53,894 nt of DNA from an uncultured Clostridia bacterium (GTDB lineage: Bacteria > Bacillota > Clostridia > Oscillospirales > CAG-272). The stretch lies in the NCBI GenBank assembly GCA_904501765.1, contig CAJGCM010000004.1, positions 1-53,894 of the forward strand, read 5' to 3'. The notes beneath the pieces are model-generated. The model saw only the letters and a list, made by a program, of their open reading frames with translations, ran no database searches and was not told where the DNA came from. A program made the translations under genes and the position numbers. Below, in pieces: positions 40,748 to 49,492 of this stretch (positions are counted from its first letter, which is position 1; every line of letters begins with the position of its first letter).

Positions 40748-41032
40748 ATGGAAAAGCAGATTGAAGAGATGGCGAAAGTGCTGTGCAAGAACTACGGAGG
40801 TTGTGGTAACTGTATGTTCTTTCCGTCTTGTGATGTAAAACCCTTGGCTATTCTTTTACACGACGCAGACTACCGCAAGGCATCCGAGGTTGCCGAGGAA
40901 ATTTTTGCGGAGATTGTTAAAACTATTCACCGTTATATGCCAATCATTAAAAACTACCAATGGCAAGGAAATTTAATAAACGACCTTGCCGAACTCAAAA
41001 AGAAATTCACAAAAACGGAGGCAGAGAAATGA
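40748..41032 (+). CDS. Cys-rich 94-residue unknown protein
   Basis: Starts directly after the previous stop. The N-terminal half has CKNYGGCGNCMFFPSCD, a C-x6-C-x2-C-x6-C cluster (probable zinc or Fe-S site). The second half is a charged helix ending in Lys/Glu. It overlaps the next gene by ATGA. Not recognised; similar Cys clusters recur in the proteins at 4785, 6310 and 41029. Confidence 0.7.
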   Translation: MEKQIEEMAKVLCKNYGGCGNCMFFPSCDVKPLAILLHDADYRKASEVAEEIFAEIVKTIHRYMPIIKNYQWQGNLINDLAELKKKFTKTEAEK

Positions 41033-41358
41033 CTGTACACAGTAACTATGAATGTGATGTTTGTCACAGACATTACAAGACTGAAAAAGAAGCACTGGAT
41101 TGTGAAGCATTAGATAAAACTTGTCCTTGTCAATTACCTAAAAAAGATTATAGGCATCCTCGTATTAGTTTTAATATAAACGGAGTCTATCGTATTTCGG
41201 CAATAGTAGATTTCGAAAGAAAAAGCATAAGAGGGGATAAAGATTATGACAACGATAGGTATGCGTCGCATAGTATTCAGGATATTCCTATTAAATTCTG
41301 TCCGTTTTGCGGAAGAGGACTCGAAAAGAAATGCACAAAAAGCGAGGACACGGAATGA
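41029..41358 (+). CDS. Zinc-finger-like protein with two Cys sites
   Basis: 109 residues from ATG 41029 (ATGA overlap with the previous stop); an upstream in-frame ATG at 40960 lies inside the other gene. First site YECDVCHRHY near the start, with C...CPCQ following; last site FCPFCGRG near the C-terminus, the classic C-x2-C knuckle plus a second CxxC. The middle is an acidic-basic beta domain (FNINGVYRISAIVDFERKSI). Nucleic-acid binding is likely; function unknown. Confidence 0.74.
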   Translation: MTVHSNYECDVCHRHYKTEKEALDCEALDKTCPCQLPKKDYRHPRISFNINGVYRISAIVDFERKSIRGDKDYDNDRYASHSIQDIPIKFCPFCGRGLEKKCTKSEDTE

Positions 41359-41627
41359 AGAAAATACTTTTAATATGTGTGCTACTTTTAGCATTGTTGC
41401 TTTGCTCTTGCGGTCCGCAGATGTTGACCGAAGAAGAGGTCTCGAAAGATAACACTTCAAACCTCTCTATGTTCATACAAGTAGAAGACGGTAACGGTTA
41501 TAAAATCGTGTATCACAGAGACACTAAAGTAATGTACGCTATAAGCGATGTCTCCAGTGGCTCAGGAGTATTTACAGTAATGCTAAACGCAGATGGAACA
41601 CCTATGCTATGGGAGGACACGAAATAG
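41355..41627 (+). CDS. Phage lipoprotein with DUF6440-like domain
   Basis: 90 residues from ATG 41355 (ATGA overlap). Signal MKKILLICVLLLALLLCSCG is a type II signal peptide with Cys after LCS, so the protein should be lipid-anchored outside the membrane. The remaining part (YKIVYHRDTKVMYAISDVSS; VFTVMLNADGTPMLWED) matches the small DUF6440-type domain by pattern. A surface-anchored small lipoprotein in a phage early region is typical of superinfection-exclusion factors, which is an inference. Confidence 0.78.
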   Translation: MKKILLICVLLLALLLCSCGPQMLTEEEVSKDNTSNLSMFIQVEDGNGYKIVYHRDTKVMYAISDVSSGSGVFTVMLNADGTPMLWEDTK

Positions 41628-41702
41628 AATTCTTTAACGAATTTCGTCAAAAAGAACCTCGCGTATAGAAACGGATAGTATATAACATACTCACATTAGA
41701 AA

Positions 41703-41754
41703 TTACACCATATCCATAGAGGCATTGAAAAAAAAAAGAAGATATAGGGTGTAA
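41703..41754 (+). repeat. Imperfect 12-bp inverted repeat in a 199-nt gap
   Basis: TTACACC-ATATC (41703-41714) pairs with GATAT-AG-GGTGTAA (41741-41754, two-base bulge) around an A-rich loop. The gap 41628-41826 contains no gene and has TTGACA at 41787-41792 without a convincing -10. Possibly a hairpin stop or operator. Confidence 0.5.
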
Positions 41755-41826
41755 AGACTATTAAACAGAGTTATATAGCTATATATTTGACAAAAACCGT
41801 AAAATAATTTTAGAAAGGAAAATGTT

Positions 41827-42246
41827 ATGAGAATAACAAAAGAGATTAGAGAATACGTGACAAGACGAGTAGAAGCCCTGGTACCAGCGCCTATCTCGAA
41901 AGAAGACGTAGACAGAATAGAAGATGCTGCGAAAGATGCGTCATCGGAATTTGACAAACATATGCAAAAAGCAGAACGTGAGTTTTTCGAGCAGGCTTTT
42001 AAAAACCCTTTACTCGAAGGAGTAGAATTGTACCCTCATAGAAACTATGACGGCACGTACTATTTAGCAAGAGACATTCGTAAAAGCCCTGCATCGGTAA
42101 CATATACCGAAGAAGAGGCAGAGTATTGTAAATTTAAACAAGAAGTGTCTCAAAAAATTATTGCGATGCTGTCGGTTAGAAAAGAAGTATCTGATTTAGA
42201 TAGCTACATAGAAAATATAATAACATTAGGAAAGGAAATTATATGA
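41827..42246 (+). CDS. 139-residue helical unknown protein
   Basis: SD AGAAAGGA. Helical, strongly charged, with coiled segments (REYVTRRVEALVPAPISKED; ASSEFDKHMQKAEREFFEQA) and Tyr-rich middle (YPHRNYDGTYYLARDIRKSP). No motif known. It overlaps the SpoVG-like gene by ATGA, so the two are translationally coupled. Confidence 0.75.
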   Translation: MRITKEIREYVTRRVEALVPAPISKEDVDRIEDAAKDASSEFDKHMQKAEREFFEQAFKNPLLEGVELYPHRNYDGTYYLARDIRKSPASVTYTEEEAEYCKFKQEVSQKIIAMLSVRKEVSDLDSYIENIITLGKEII

Positions 42247-42521
42247 AGATTACCAACGTAAAGGTCAGAAAGTTTTTTGAGGAAGGACCCCTCAAAGCAG
42301 TAGTATCCGTCACCTTCGAGGATTGCTTGGCAGTCCACGATATCAAAGTAGTAGAAGCAGGAGCTAAGAGATTTGTAGTTATGCCTGCAGTAAAGTCAGC
42401 AGACGGAACCTACAGAGATACAGTACATCCGATTAACTCGGAGTTCAGAGCAGAGCTCACTAACACAATTCTCGAAGCGTACGATGTTCAGTACGCAGCG
42501 CTGGAAGGAAGCGCACAGTAA
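42243..42521 (+). CDS. spoVG: SpoVG-family protein
   Basis: 92 residues matching SpoVG along its length: MKITNVKVRKF, LKAVVSVTFED, LAVHDIKVVE, FVVMPAVKSADGTYRDTVHP and a final helix. Cellular SpoVG is a small site-specific nucleic-acid binding regulator in Firmicutes affecting sporulation, capsule and cell division. A phage copy may bind phage or host RNA/DNA to redirect regulation. It sits at the end of the small early-gene region, followed by a strong terminator. Confidence 0.88.
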   Translation: MKITNVKVRKFFEEGPLKAVVSVTFEDCLAVHDIKVVEAGAKRFVVMPAVKSADGTYRDTVHPINSEFRAELTNTILEAYDVQYAALEGSAQ

Positions 42522-42527
42522 GCAAGT

Positions 42528-42574
42528 AAGGCGTTTACGCCCGTCTTTTATGCGGGCGCGATAAACGCCTTTTA
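42528..42574 (+). terminator. Two-tier hairpin terminator after spoVG-like gene
   Basis: Outer stem AAGGCGTTTA / TAAACGCCTT with a nested GCCCG / CGGGC hairpin, followed by TTAATTTAA. It separates the early genes from the AAA+ operon. Confidence 0.85.
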
Positions 42575-42595
42575 ATTTAATTTAATTTAATTTAA
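42571..42595. repeat. Five tandem copies of TTTAA
   Basis: A 25-nt microsatellite immediately after the terminator and upstream of the next gene's SD. Copy number may vary by slippage and could tune spacing or melting. Confidence 0.9.
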
Positions 42596-42616
42596 CATTA
42601 AGAAAGGATTTCAGAA

Positions 42617-43063
42617 ATGGCAAAGAAGACAGAAACCAAGAACGAGGTTGCCGTAGCAACCAAAACTGCAACGGTAGTTGCAGAGCAGACAGTAGCAGAA
42701 ACAAAGAAGGAGAAGCATATCGTCATCGTAGACGAAGCTATCATTAAGCAGGTAAGTTCACCTGCAACTCTTCAGCGCGTAGCTACCGACAAGGGTATCA
42801 ACCCTCAGGAAGTATTCGTCAGAGTAACGTTCGAGTACCAGTCAACCGACATCGAAGTATCTAACAAGCTTCGTTTCCTCACTAAGGCAGGCTATCTTGA
42901 GCTTATCGAGGCTCAGAAGACTAAGAAGCCTATGAAGCTTGCAGTAGACGTTAACTCAGGGTTCTTCTACATTGAAAAGGACGTAAGCATAGACGACCTT
43001 TTCAAGGATGCAGTAACCAGGTCAGAAACCAACAGAGCAAATCTTGCAAAGCTTCTCGGATAA
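42617..43063 (+). CDS. Unknown 148-residue protein before the FtsH-like gene
   Basis: SD AGAAAGGATTTCAG. Ala/Thr/Val/Lys-rich disordered N-terminus of about 35 residues (ATKTATVVAEQTVAETKKEK) then an alpha/beta domain (EVFVRVTFEYQSTDIEVSNK; MKLAVDVNSGFFYIEKDVSI). High-expression-like codon use (AAG, GAG, CTT). Nine bases before the FtsH-like gene, so it is probably in the same operon and could be a substrate adaptor or a target of that protease. No family recognised. Confidence 0.78.
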   Translation: MAKKTETKNEVAVATKTATVVAEQTVAETKKEKHIVIVDEAIIKQVSSPATLQRVATDKGINPQEVFVRVTFEYQSTDIEVSNKLRFLTKAGYLELIEAQKTKKPMKLAVDVNSGFFYIEKDVSIDDLFKDAVTRSETNRANLAKLLG

Positions 43064-43072
43064 GGAGTATTT

Positions 43073-44881
43073 ATGAAGGTAAAGATTTACTTCAAAAGCA
43101 CAGACGATACGAAGGGGTATGTCGGAAACGATATGCCCCTCGAATATACCAGCGTCAAGTCAAAAGCTAAAATAACGGAGATAGAACTGACCCCACTGGA
43201 CTCAGACGAAGTAGAGGAAAATGTCTGGAAGCCTCTTGAAAACTGTATAAACCAGACTTCGGATATGCTGTGGAGCATACACATAGAGTCCGAAGAAGGC
43301 GAGGCTATGGCAACATTGCGTATAGACGATATTCGTATAGCTGCGGCAATGGCAGATACGTTATCTGCCGTTGAAGCAAAAGCCATAAGGGAATTATCTT
43401 CAGAGCTCTGCTCATACCTTATGGCAAAATCGCTTGAATTGGCTATGGCTAAAATGTCAGGAACAGCCACTCCTGTAGTAGATGACGACATTACATCAAC
43501 TGCAGGCACTACAGCAGTCAGCGATATAGATGCAGTTATAGAAAAAATAAAGAAGCAGAGCAAAGCAGATATAGTTAAACCAAAAGAAACTTTGGCAGAC
43601 TATGTATGCGACAGCTCTTTAAAGAACGAACTTCTTGAAGTAAAAAACTTCTTTGAGAATTCAGCAACTTACAAAGCCGCTGGTTTAAGAATACCAAAGG
43701 GTATTCTATTCAAAGGAGTTCCTGGAACAGGTAAAACGTACGCTGCACGTTGCATTGCAGGAGACGTGAACTGTTACTTTATGACCTGCACCGCGTCAAG
43801 TCTTCAAGGAATGTATATCGGTTCAGGAGCAGAGAATATTAGAAACGTGTTCGAAGGAGCTCGTACGCTACAGAAAGCTTCTGGCAAAGGAGTTATAATA
43901 TTCTTTGACGAGCTTGACTCGCTGGGAAGTAGAGACAGCCATAACGGAAGCTCGTCAGGTGAAGAAGACAGAACGCTTAATCAGCTTCTGGCTGAATTAT
44001 CAGGTTTTGAAGACGCTGAAGGAATTATGGTACTCGGCGCTACCAATTATCCTGAGCGTATAGACGAAGCGCTTATGCGTAGTGGACGATTTTCTCGTCA
44101 AATTACTATAGATATTCCTGGAGATGACGAGCGTTACGGACTTGTCAAGTATTATTTCGGAAAGCTGTCAATGAAATTTGACTCCGAATGTAATGTAGAC
44201 AATGTAACTGCGCTCACTAAAGGACTTACACCTGCCGACATTTCTGAAATAGTAAATGAAGCAGGTATCTTAGCAATACGCGAATCCAGGGATACACTTT
44301 TGCTTCAGGACGTAAACGAAGCTATCAATAAGGTAATCACTAAGAATATTCGTAAGCCTGATAAATCTACAGATTTCCATAAGCTTGTAGCTGTCCACGA
44401 AATAGGACACGTCGTAGCAGAGTATATCTATGCAGATTCGTTATCTATAAAGGTTACCAATTACAGCTATGGAGACGCAGGCGGCTTTACTCAGCCTGGA
44501 GAAAAGTCACACGGTATAGTGTCTGAGAAAGAATATCGTGCAAATGTTATGAGCCTTCTTGGAGGACGTGCAGCTGAAGAAGCTATACTCGGCTACATAA
44601 CTACAGGAGCTTCGGAAGATTTTGACAGGGCTAAAAAAATGATAAAGAGGTACTATGAAACATACCACTTTGTCAAGTATACTCATTCGGAACTTGACCA
44701 AATCGTGTTAAACACTTTGCACGAATGGTATAGTGATTGCGTAGATAAGTTCCAACACCCTGACGTAAGCTATCTTATAGCTGAACTCGTAGGAGAGTTA
44801 CGAAAAGAACGCATTCTTTACGCAAAAGACATAGCAGCAATAGCTTCTAAGCACCCTGCAGTGAAGAGAACTGCACCGTAA
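43073..44881 (+). CDS. Soluble FtsH-like AAA+ zinc metalloprotease (M41-type)
   Basis: 602 residues. The N-terminal 190 are not FtsH-like and contain no membrane helix. The AAA+ domain has Walker A GVPGTGKTYAA (K221), Walker B VIIFFDELDS and second region of homology MRSGRFSRQI. The peptidase domain has zinc motif HEIGH (H442-H446) and GGRAAEEAI followed by GASEDFDRAK (third ligand D516), the exact M41 arrangement. Cellular FtsH is membrane-anchored; this one should be cytoplasmic. The C-terminal tail is short. It would unfold and degrade host or phage proteins. Next to it are MoxR-like and VWA genes. Confidence 0.94.
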   Translation: MKVKIYFKSTDDTKGYVGNDMPLEYTSVKSKAKITEIELTPLDSDEVEENVWKPLENCINQTSDMLWSIHIESEEGEAMATLRIDDIRIAAAMADTLSAVEAKAIRELSSELCSYLMAKSLELAMAKMSGTATPVVDDDITSTAGTTAVSDIDAVIEKIKKQSKADIVKPKETLADYVCDSSLKNELLEVKNFFENSATYKAAGLRIPKGILFKGVPGTGKTYAARCIAGDVNCYFMTCTASSLQGMYIGSGAENIRNVFEGARTLQKASGKGVIIFFDELDSLGSRDSHNGSSSGEEDRTLNQLLAELSGFEDAEGIMVLGATNYPERIDEALMRSGRFSRQITIDIPGDDERYGLVKYYFGKLSMKFDSECNVDNVTALTKGLTPADISEIVNEAGILAIRESRDTLLLQDVNEAINKVITKNIRKPDKSTDFHKLVAVHEIGHVVAEYIYADSLSIKVTNYSYGDAGGFTQPGEKSHGIVSEKEYRANVMSLLGGRAAEEAILGYITTGASEDFDRAKKMIKRYYETYHFVKYTHSELDQIVLNTLHEWYSDCVDKFQHPDVSYLIAELVGELRKERILYAKDIAAIASKHPAVKRTAP

Positions 44882-44912
44882 TTTAAACAAAAGTTTACAA
44901 AAGGAGTATAAA

Positions 44913-46865
44913 ATGGAAATAAAAGTTTGCATTGACAACGACGTCATCTCTTCAAATACGGAAACCTCTACCCGTGCAGACGAATTGATTATGGGTAAAT
45001 CCACACTTTCGTGTACGCACAATCCCTCTTTTATAGGATTTTTTAAGAAGATAGTGCCCCTTCTCTCCGAACGTAGAAACGTAGAGCTTAAGCACACTGT
45101 GTCGGAAGAAGGCGAAGGAATTGTATGGGTAACAATTCTTTCAAACAGTGTTACGTCATCCGTATTCGACATTTTCAAAAACATAGGTATCTATATGCCT
45201 AAGCTGACTGTGGGAGTATCTGAATCCACACATACAATATACATATCGTCTAAGTTGTGCAGAGACCTCAATAAATATTCCGACGCTCAACGCTCAGCTA
45301 TCGTAATGTATCTACTCACCTTGGTACATTTTATCAACAAGATGGAAGAGCAGTGCGTAGTCTGCAAGTTCGACGGAATCAGCAGCAGTATTATCTTTGC
45401 TGACGACGCGGACACCCTGCTAAAATGCATCAGAACGTTCGAGGCAGAAGAAACGTGGTATGTGAAGGACAGTAATAAGGATACCTACAGTAGCGTAAAA
45501 TATTATAATTCTGCATATTCTTACGTAAACGTTCAGTACGCAAGTACGGACGCTGTACGGGTAGGTATCGTAAAAAGTAAGACTGGTAAAACGGCAGGTG
45601 TTGCTGCAGTCGCAATGGGAAAGACACTGTATACGTTTGTAGTAAACGGTAATAAAGTATATACCGATTTTGATTTGTGCAATATCGAGATGTCTCCCGA
45701 TTCGGTATGTGCCTATATAGCCAATTCTTTCGTTATGCCTACAGAAATGTGTAGAACTGACAATATCCCGCTTTCCAAAGAAATGGAATTCCTTGAATTC
45801 GATGGCGATAGTTTTTCTGAATTTTCTAAAACTGAAAAGCTTTCAAAGCCGTTGGCAGGATGGATGCTCGGAATGCTTTCGAAAGGAGCTATCATTGCAG
45901 ATATCGAAGACCTTAACAAACTCTGTAAAAAGTACGGAGTTCGCCTTCCTGCAGGAGCCGAAGCCGAAGTAACACTTAGCTGTGAGGAAATGCGTAAGCT
46001 GTACGACTCCGACGCGTATGCACAGGAATTGTATAAGCAAATAAAACCGTACTACGATACTTACGATATTGGCGATAAGCTTACTGCCAATTTAAAAGGA
46101 TTTAGTAACGGCGCCATTTACGCAATGCTGTTTATAGGTGATTCAGGTACAGGTAAGTCTACCTCAGCACGTGTAATCCCCGCACGTTGTGGCATCCCGT
46201 ATATCAGCGTTAATTGCAGTGTAAATATAGAAGAATCCGACCTGTTCGGCGCAATGAAGCCTAACGCTTGCAAAAGTAAGCCTGAAGACCCTGAGTTCGT
46301 ATGGGAAGATGGCGTTATAACAAAGGCAATCCGAAACGGATATTGCGTAATCTTGGAAGAGATAAACTTTGCACGTCCTGGAGTGTTAGGCAAGCTTAAC
46401 TCTCTTCTTGACGAAACTCGTCAAATAGACTTGCCTTACGAAATAGTAAGAGCACACCCTAACTTCAGAGTGATTGCAACCTGTAATATAGCCTACGAAG
46501 GAACCAATAGGTTTAACAAGGCTCTGGTAAACAGATTTGACGATGTAACTATATTCACCGACTTGCCCAGAAATCAGGCTATAGACATAATAAAAAAGCG
46601 TACAGGATACTCTAACATAACCAAGATTTCCAAAGTATACGACGTGTACGAAACTCTCAAGAAATATGCTACAGAACAGGGCATAAACATAACAGTATCC
46701 ATACGACAGTTGCTCAACATTTTTACAAAAGGAAAGTATTACAGCAATGCTACGGACGCTGTGCAACGTATAATGCTGAACGGAGCGTTTATCGAAAACG
46801 AAGAATATCAGAAAGTATTTGAAGATACAGTATTCAGCGCTTTCGACCTTAAATTTAAAATTTAG
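44913..46865 (+). CDS. MoxR/CobS-type AAA+ ATPase with large N-terminal region
   Basis: 650 residues. The first 390 are unlike known domains: beta-rich with an acidic/hydrophobic pattern. The C-terminal AAA_5/MoxR-type ATPase has Walker A GDSGTGKSTSARV (K415), a helix-2 insert type segment, Walker B YCVILEEINFA (about 476-486), sensor-1 VIATCN and LVNRFDDVT (sensor-2/Arg region). Members act as hexameric chaperones that insert metals or remodel complexes with VWA partners. It lies directly before a VWA gene, which is the standard MoxR/CobS-CobT pairing, and after the FtsH-like protease. Confidence 0.9.
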   Translation: MEIKVCIDNDVISSNTETSTRADELIMGKSTLSCTHNPSFIGFFKKIVPLLSERRNVELKHTVSEEGEGIVWVTILSNSVTSSVFDIFKNIGIYMPKLTVGVSESTHTIYISSKLCRDLNKYSDAQRSAIVMYLLTLVHFINKMEEQCVVCKFDGISSSIIFADDADTLLKCIRTFEAEETWYVKDSNKDTYSSVKYYNSAYSYVNVQYASTDAVRVGIVKSKTGKTAGVAAVAMGKTLYTFVVNGNKVYTDFDLCNIEMSPDSVCAYIANSFVMPTEMCRTDNIPLSKEMEFLEFDGDSFSEFSKTEKLSKPLAGWMLGMLSKGAIIADIEDLNKLCKKYGVRLPAGAEAEVTLSCEEMRKLYDSDAYAQELYKQIKPYYDTYDIGDKLTANLKGFSNGAIYAMLFIGDSGTGKSTSARVIPARCGIPYISVNCSVNIEESDLFGAMKPNACKSKPEDPEFVWEDGVITKAIRNGYCVILEEINFARPGVLGKLNSLLDETRQIDLPYEIVRAHPNFRVIATCNIAYEGTNRFNKALVNRFDDVTIFTDLPRNQAIDIIKKRTGYSNITKISKVYDVYETLKKYATEQGINITVSIRQLLNIFTKGKYYSNATDAVQRIMLNGAFIENEEYQKVFEDTVFSAFDLKFKI

Positions 46866-46873
46866 GAGTATGT

Positions 46874-48979
46874 ATGGACTATAAAAAATTATATACGCCA
46901 TCAGAAGCAACAGCAATTTACAACGTTTCCAAGATAAGATTTGACCCAAGCTCGTATAGCTTAAAGGGCAATCTCATACTCGGCTACGCTGAGCCAGCAA
47001 TGGCTATGCAGCACATCTCAAGCTTCAATTACGACACTGAGCGTATATTAGCGGGACGTATATGTGCAGTCGAACCAAGACCCTGTTTCGAACCATTTAC
47101 AGGGATACATCGCAAATCTTCACACGTAAATCCTCTATTTAGCTCGATGTCGATAATGTACGTACAACAAGACAACTTACACATTTGCTTAGAAACACTC
47201 GGTAAGTTTTACGATTTAACGAAAATAAAAACGGGCAATGTCTTACAAGCTATAGTTACAATGTGCGTAGCATTAAACTCTACTAAAAGCTGTGCTAAAG
47301 ACCTTATGTGGCTGTCGTTTTCAGAAACCCAGAAAGAAAGCTACGACAGGCTTCACAATTTCGCTATATTAAAAGAAGAACTTTCCAAATTGGATTCTGT
47401 AATGCATTTAATAACGGACGATACAAATATAGATATTACATACGTGCCGTCTTTCGATACACGAGCAACAAGAATGTCTGATGTGTTTCAGGAACGTGAA
47501 ACGATTAGTAAAAATTCTTTATTCAGTCTATTCGCTGCAGCTTTCGAAGTGATGTGGGCACTAAAGAATATACCTATAGAACTGCGAAACAGTATTCTCG
47601 CACTCTATACCCGTACATACGAAGCAACAAAATACACTATGGAACTGTTCGAACCATTTATAACGCACACTCCAGAAGGACTGCAAATAAATACAGAATT
47701 GACAAACGCAATTAACATCAGTAACCCGAAAGAGCGTTATGAAGCTTACGCACAGATTATCGTACCAAATGCAAAAGATATTTACCGCAAATGTGAATCG
47801 TGGTTCAATATAGAAATTCCTAAAAAGCACTTTATAAATCCCATAATGGCAGCGTTCATCGGCTTTGCAAATCAGCTCAGTGTGACCAGTATACGTATTA
47901 ACTATATAAGAATACTATACGAATACTGTAAAACCAAAGGATATTTAAACAAAGAAGACACCTCGGAAATCGCTAAAAGTATTACAGCAATGGGCGCCTT
48001 AAGCTTCGATACAAGCCCAGACACTACTAAACCGTTATCCAAAAGCCTTATGGATATTGATACGGAAGCCACTGCTTACGTAGACGCAGAAGAGTGTGAC
48101 AGCGACGAAGACTATAAAGGCGATGACGATTCTGCACTTTTCGAAGCCTTAGACAAATTGAAAAGTAGCTTCTCAGCAGGTAGGTACAGTTTTGAAGTGA
48201 AAGACGTCACAGACTGTGACGACGAATCTTTAAAAACTACGTATAATAGCATAGCTTCTAAAGTAGAGCTCGTAAACAAGCTTCTCATAAGAAGAATACG
48301 CGATATTAAAACCTACAACGTAGGTGGAAAGAACCCTGGAAAGTCTTCGGGAAAGCTTGACCGTAAGGCACTGTACCGCTATAAGTACGACCCTAATATC
48401 TTCTACAACAATACTTACAAAACCATAGAGAACGATTTAGCGTTCGGTATAATTTTAGACGAAAGCGGCTCTATGTCTGGCAAAGGTATTGAGAATGGAA
48501 GAATTACAATGATAGTGCTTCACGAAACTCTTAAAGCGTTAGGTATAAACCACAGTATTATAGGGCATACGTCACACGGTAGGCACCATAGCCAAATAGC
48601 ACGATACCAGTCATTTAGAGAAGATAAAACATACAGTACGCGTAAAAACTATGCAATAGTAAATACCAAAGCAAAGGCAGGCAACTGCGACAGCGGCGCA
48701 CTATACTTTATGGAAAAAGCTTTAGACCGTGTAAAGAATAAAGACAAAATATGTCTTATCTTCAGCGACGGAGAGCCGACCGAATGCACAGGTTCTGAAC
48801 TAAAACAGCAGGTGCGTACAATGGAGAGGAAAGGTATCAAAGTCATAGGTATCGGAATTAACTTTGAGAATATTGCAAAATATTATACAGATTACGCCAA
48901 CGGTAGAAATCTGTCAGATATGTTAAATATAGTTGCTAAGATTCTCGAAGAATACGTATTAAAGAAAAAGGATATATAA
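46874..48979 (+). CDS. CobT-like VWA-domain protein (partner of the AAA+ ATPase)
   Basis: 701 residues, SD TAGGAG. The N-terminal 400 residues are helical and unknown. An acidic linker (DAEECDSDEDYKGDDDSALF) precedes a basic segment and the VWA domain from about residue 520: MIDAS ILDESGSMSGKG (D529, S531, S533), then the Thr/His-rich loop GHTSHGRHHSQI, and FSDGEPTE (D632). The acidic linker followed by VWA matches CobT of cobaltochelatase-type complexes. Inferred role is substrate recognition or metal-dependent coupling for the neighbouring AAA+ ATPase. Confidence 0.9.
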   Translation: MDYKKLYTPSEATAIYNVSKIRFDPSSYSLKGNLILGYAEPAMAMQHISSFNYDTERILAGRICAVEPRPCFEPFTGIHRKSSHVNPLFSSMSIMYVQQDNLHICLETLGKFYDLTKIKTGNVLQAIVTMCVALNSTKSCAKDLMWLSFSETQKESYDRLHNFAILKEELSKLDSVMHLITDDTNIDITYVPSFDTRATRMSDVFQERETISKNSLFSLFAAAFEVMWALKNIPIELRNSILALYTRTYEATKYTMELFEPFITHTPEGLQINTELTNAINISNPKERYEAYAQIIVPNAKDIYRKCESWFNIEIPKKHFINPIMAAFIGFANQLSVTSIRINYIRILYEYCKTKGYLNKEDTSEIAKSITAMGALSFDTSPDTTKPLSKSLMDIDTEATAYVDAEECDSDEDYKGDDDSALFEALDKLKSSFSAGRYSFEVKDVTDCDDESLKTTYNSIASKVELVNKLLIRRIRDIKTYNVGGKNPGKSSGKLDRKALYRYKYDPNIFYNNTYKTIENDLAFGIILDESGSMSGKGIENGRITMIVLHETLKALGINHSIIGHTSHGRHHSQIARYQSFREDKTYSTRKNYAIVNTKAKAGNCDSGALYFMEKALDRVKNKDKICLIFSDGEPTECTGSELKQQVRTMERKGIKVIGIGINFENIAKYYTDYANGRNLSDMLNIVAKILEEYVLKKKDI

Positions 48980-49437
48980 TGAAGACATTCACTTCTGAAG
49001 AAAAGGACAGGCTTTGCGAAATATTATTTTTTAATTATTTCAATAACAAGCCTGCCGAGGTCTTAGGAGATACTAAGTTTTGGAATTTTGTTAACGCAAT
49101 CTGTCAAAGCTATAGTGTAGACAGTATGTTAGTATCCAAAGCAATGCGTATCTTAATGGCAAAAGAAAACAATCCTGACGAGTTTGAAACGTGGTATTTG
49201 TTTTGGAAGATGGACACTTCCGTCCGAAATATGCGTGGATTTACTGGCATATATTGGCAAAAACAAAAACGTTACGAACAAGACTACAGCTCTGGAAAAA
49301 AGCCTGCGGTTCGCAGGCGCATTTCCGATGTAGCAATGAAAAGAAGTATGTACGAGTTTGTAAAAGCAATATACGATATTTTCGGTAGCTACAAATACTT
49401 AAATTTAGACAATTTAAACGAACTTTTTAGTTTATAA
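48979..49437 (+). CDS. 152-residue unknown protein of the AAA+/VWA operon
   Basis: One-base overlap with the VWA stop. All-helical with many aromatics (KFWNFVNAICQSYSVDSMLV; FETWYLFWKMDTSVRNMRGF) and a basic patch (GKKPAVRRRISDVAMKRS). The aromatic-helical look is unusual for a nucleic-acid enzyme and may indicate an adaptor. No homologue recognised; co-translation with VWA points to the same pathway. Confidence 0.78.
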   Translation: MKTFTSEEKDRLCEILFFNYFNNKPAEVLGDTKFWNFVNAICQSYSVDSMLVSKAMRILMAKENNPDEFETWYLFWKMDTSVRNMRGFTGIYWQKQKRYEQDYSSGKKPAVRRRISDVAMKRSMYEFVKAIYDIFGSYKYLNLDNLNELFSL

Positions 49438-49444
49438 TTGCTAA

Positions 49445-49473
49445 TTGACTTTATAGCAAATATGTGGTATACT
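49445..49473 (+). promoter_or_regulatory. Promoter of the SNF2/recombination operon
   Basis: TTGACT, 17-nt spacer, TATACT with TGG before it (extended -10). It starts a second transcript for 49493 onward. Confidence 0.85.
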
Positions 49474-49492
49474 ATAAACCCGAGGTGATGAT

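Noticed and set aside
42571..42595. CRISPR-like or iteron repeat array
   Set aside because: The TTTAA repeats are 5 bp units with no spacers; it is a simple microsatellite.
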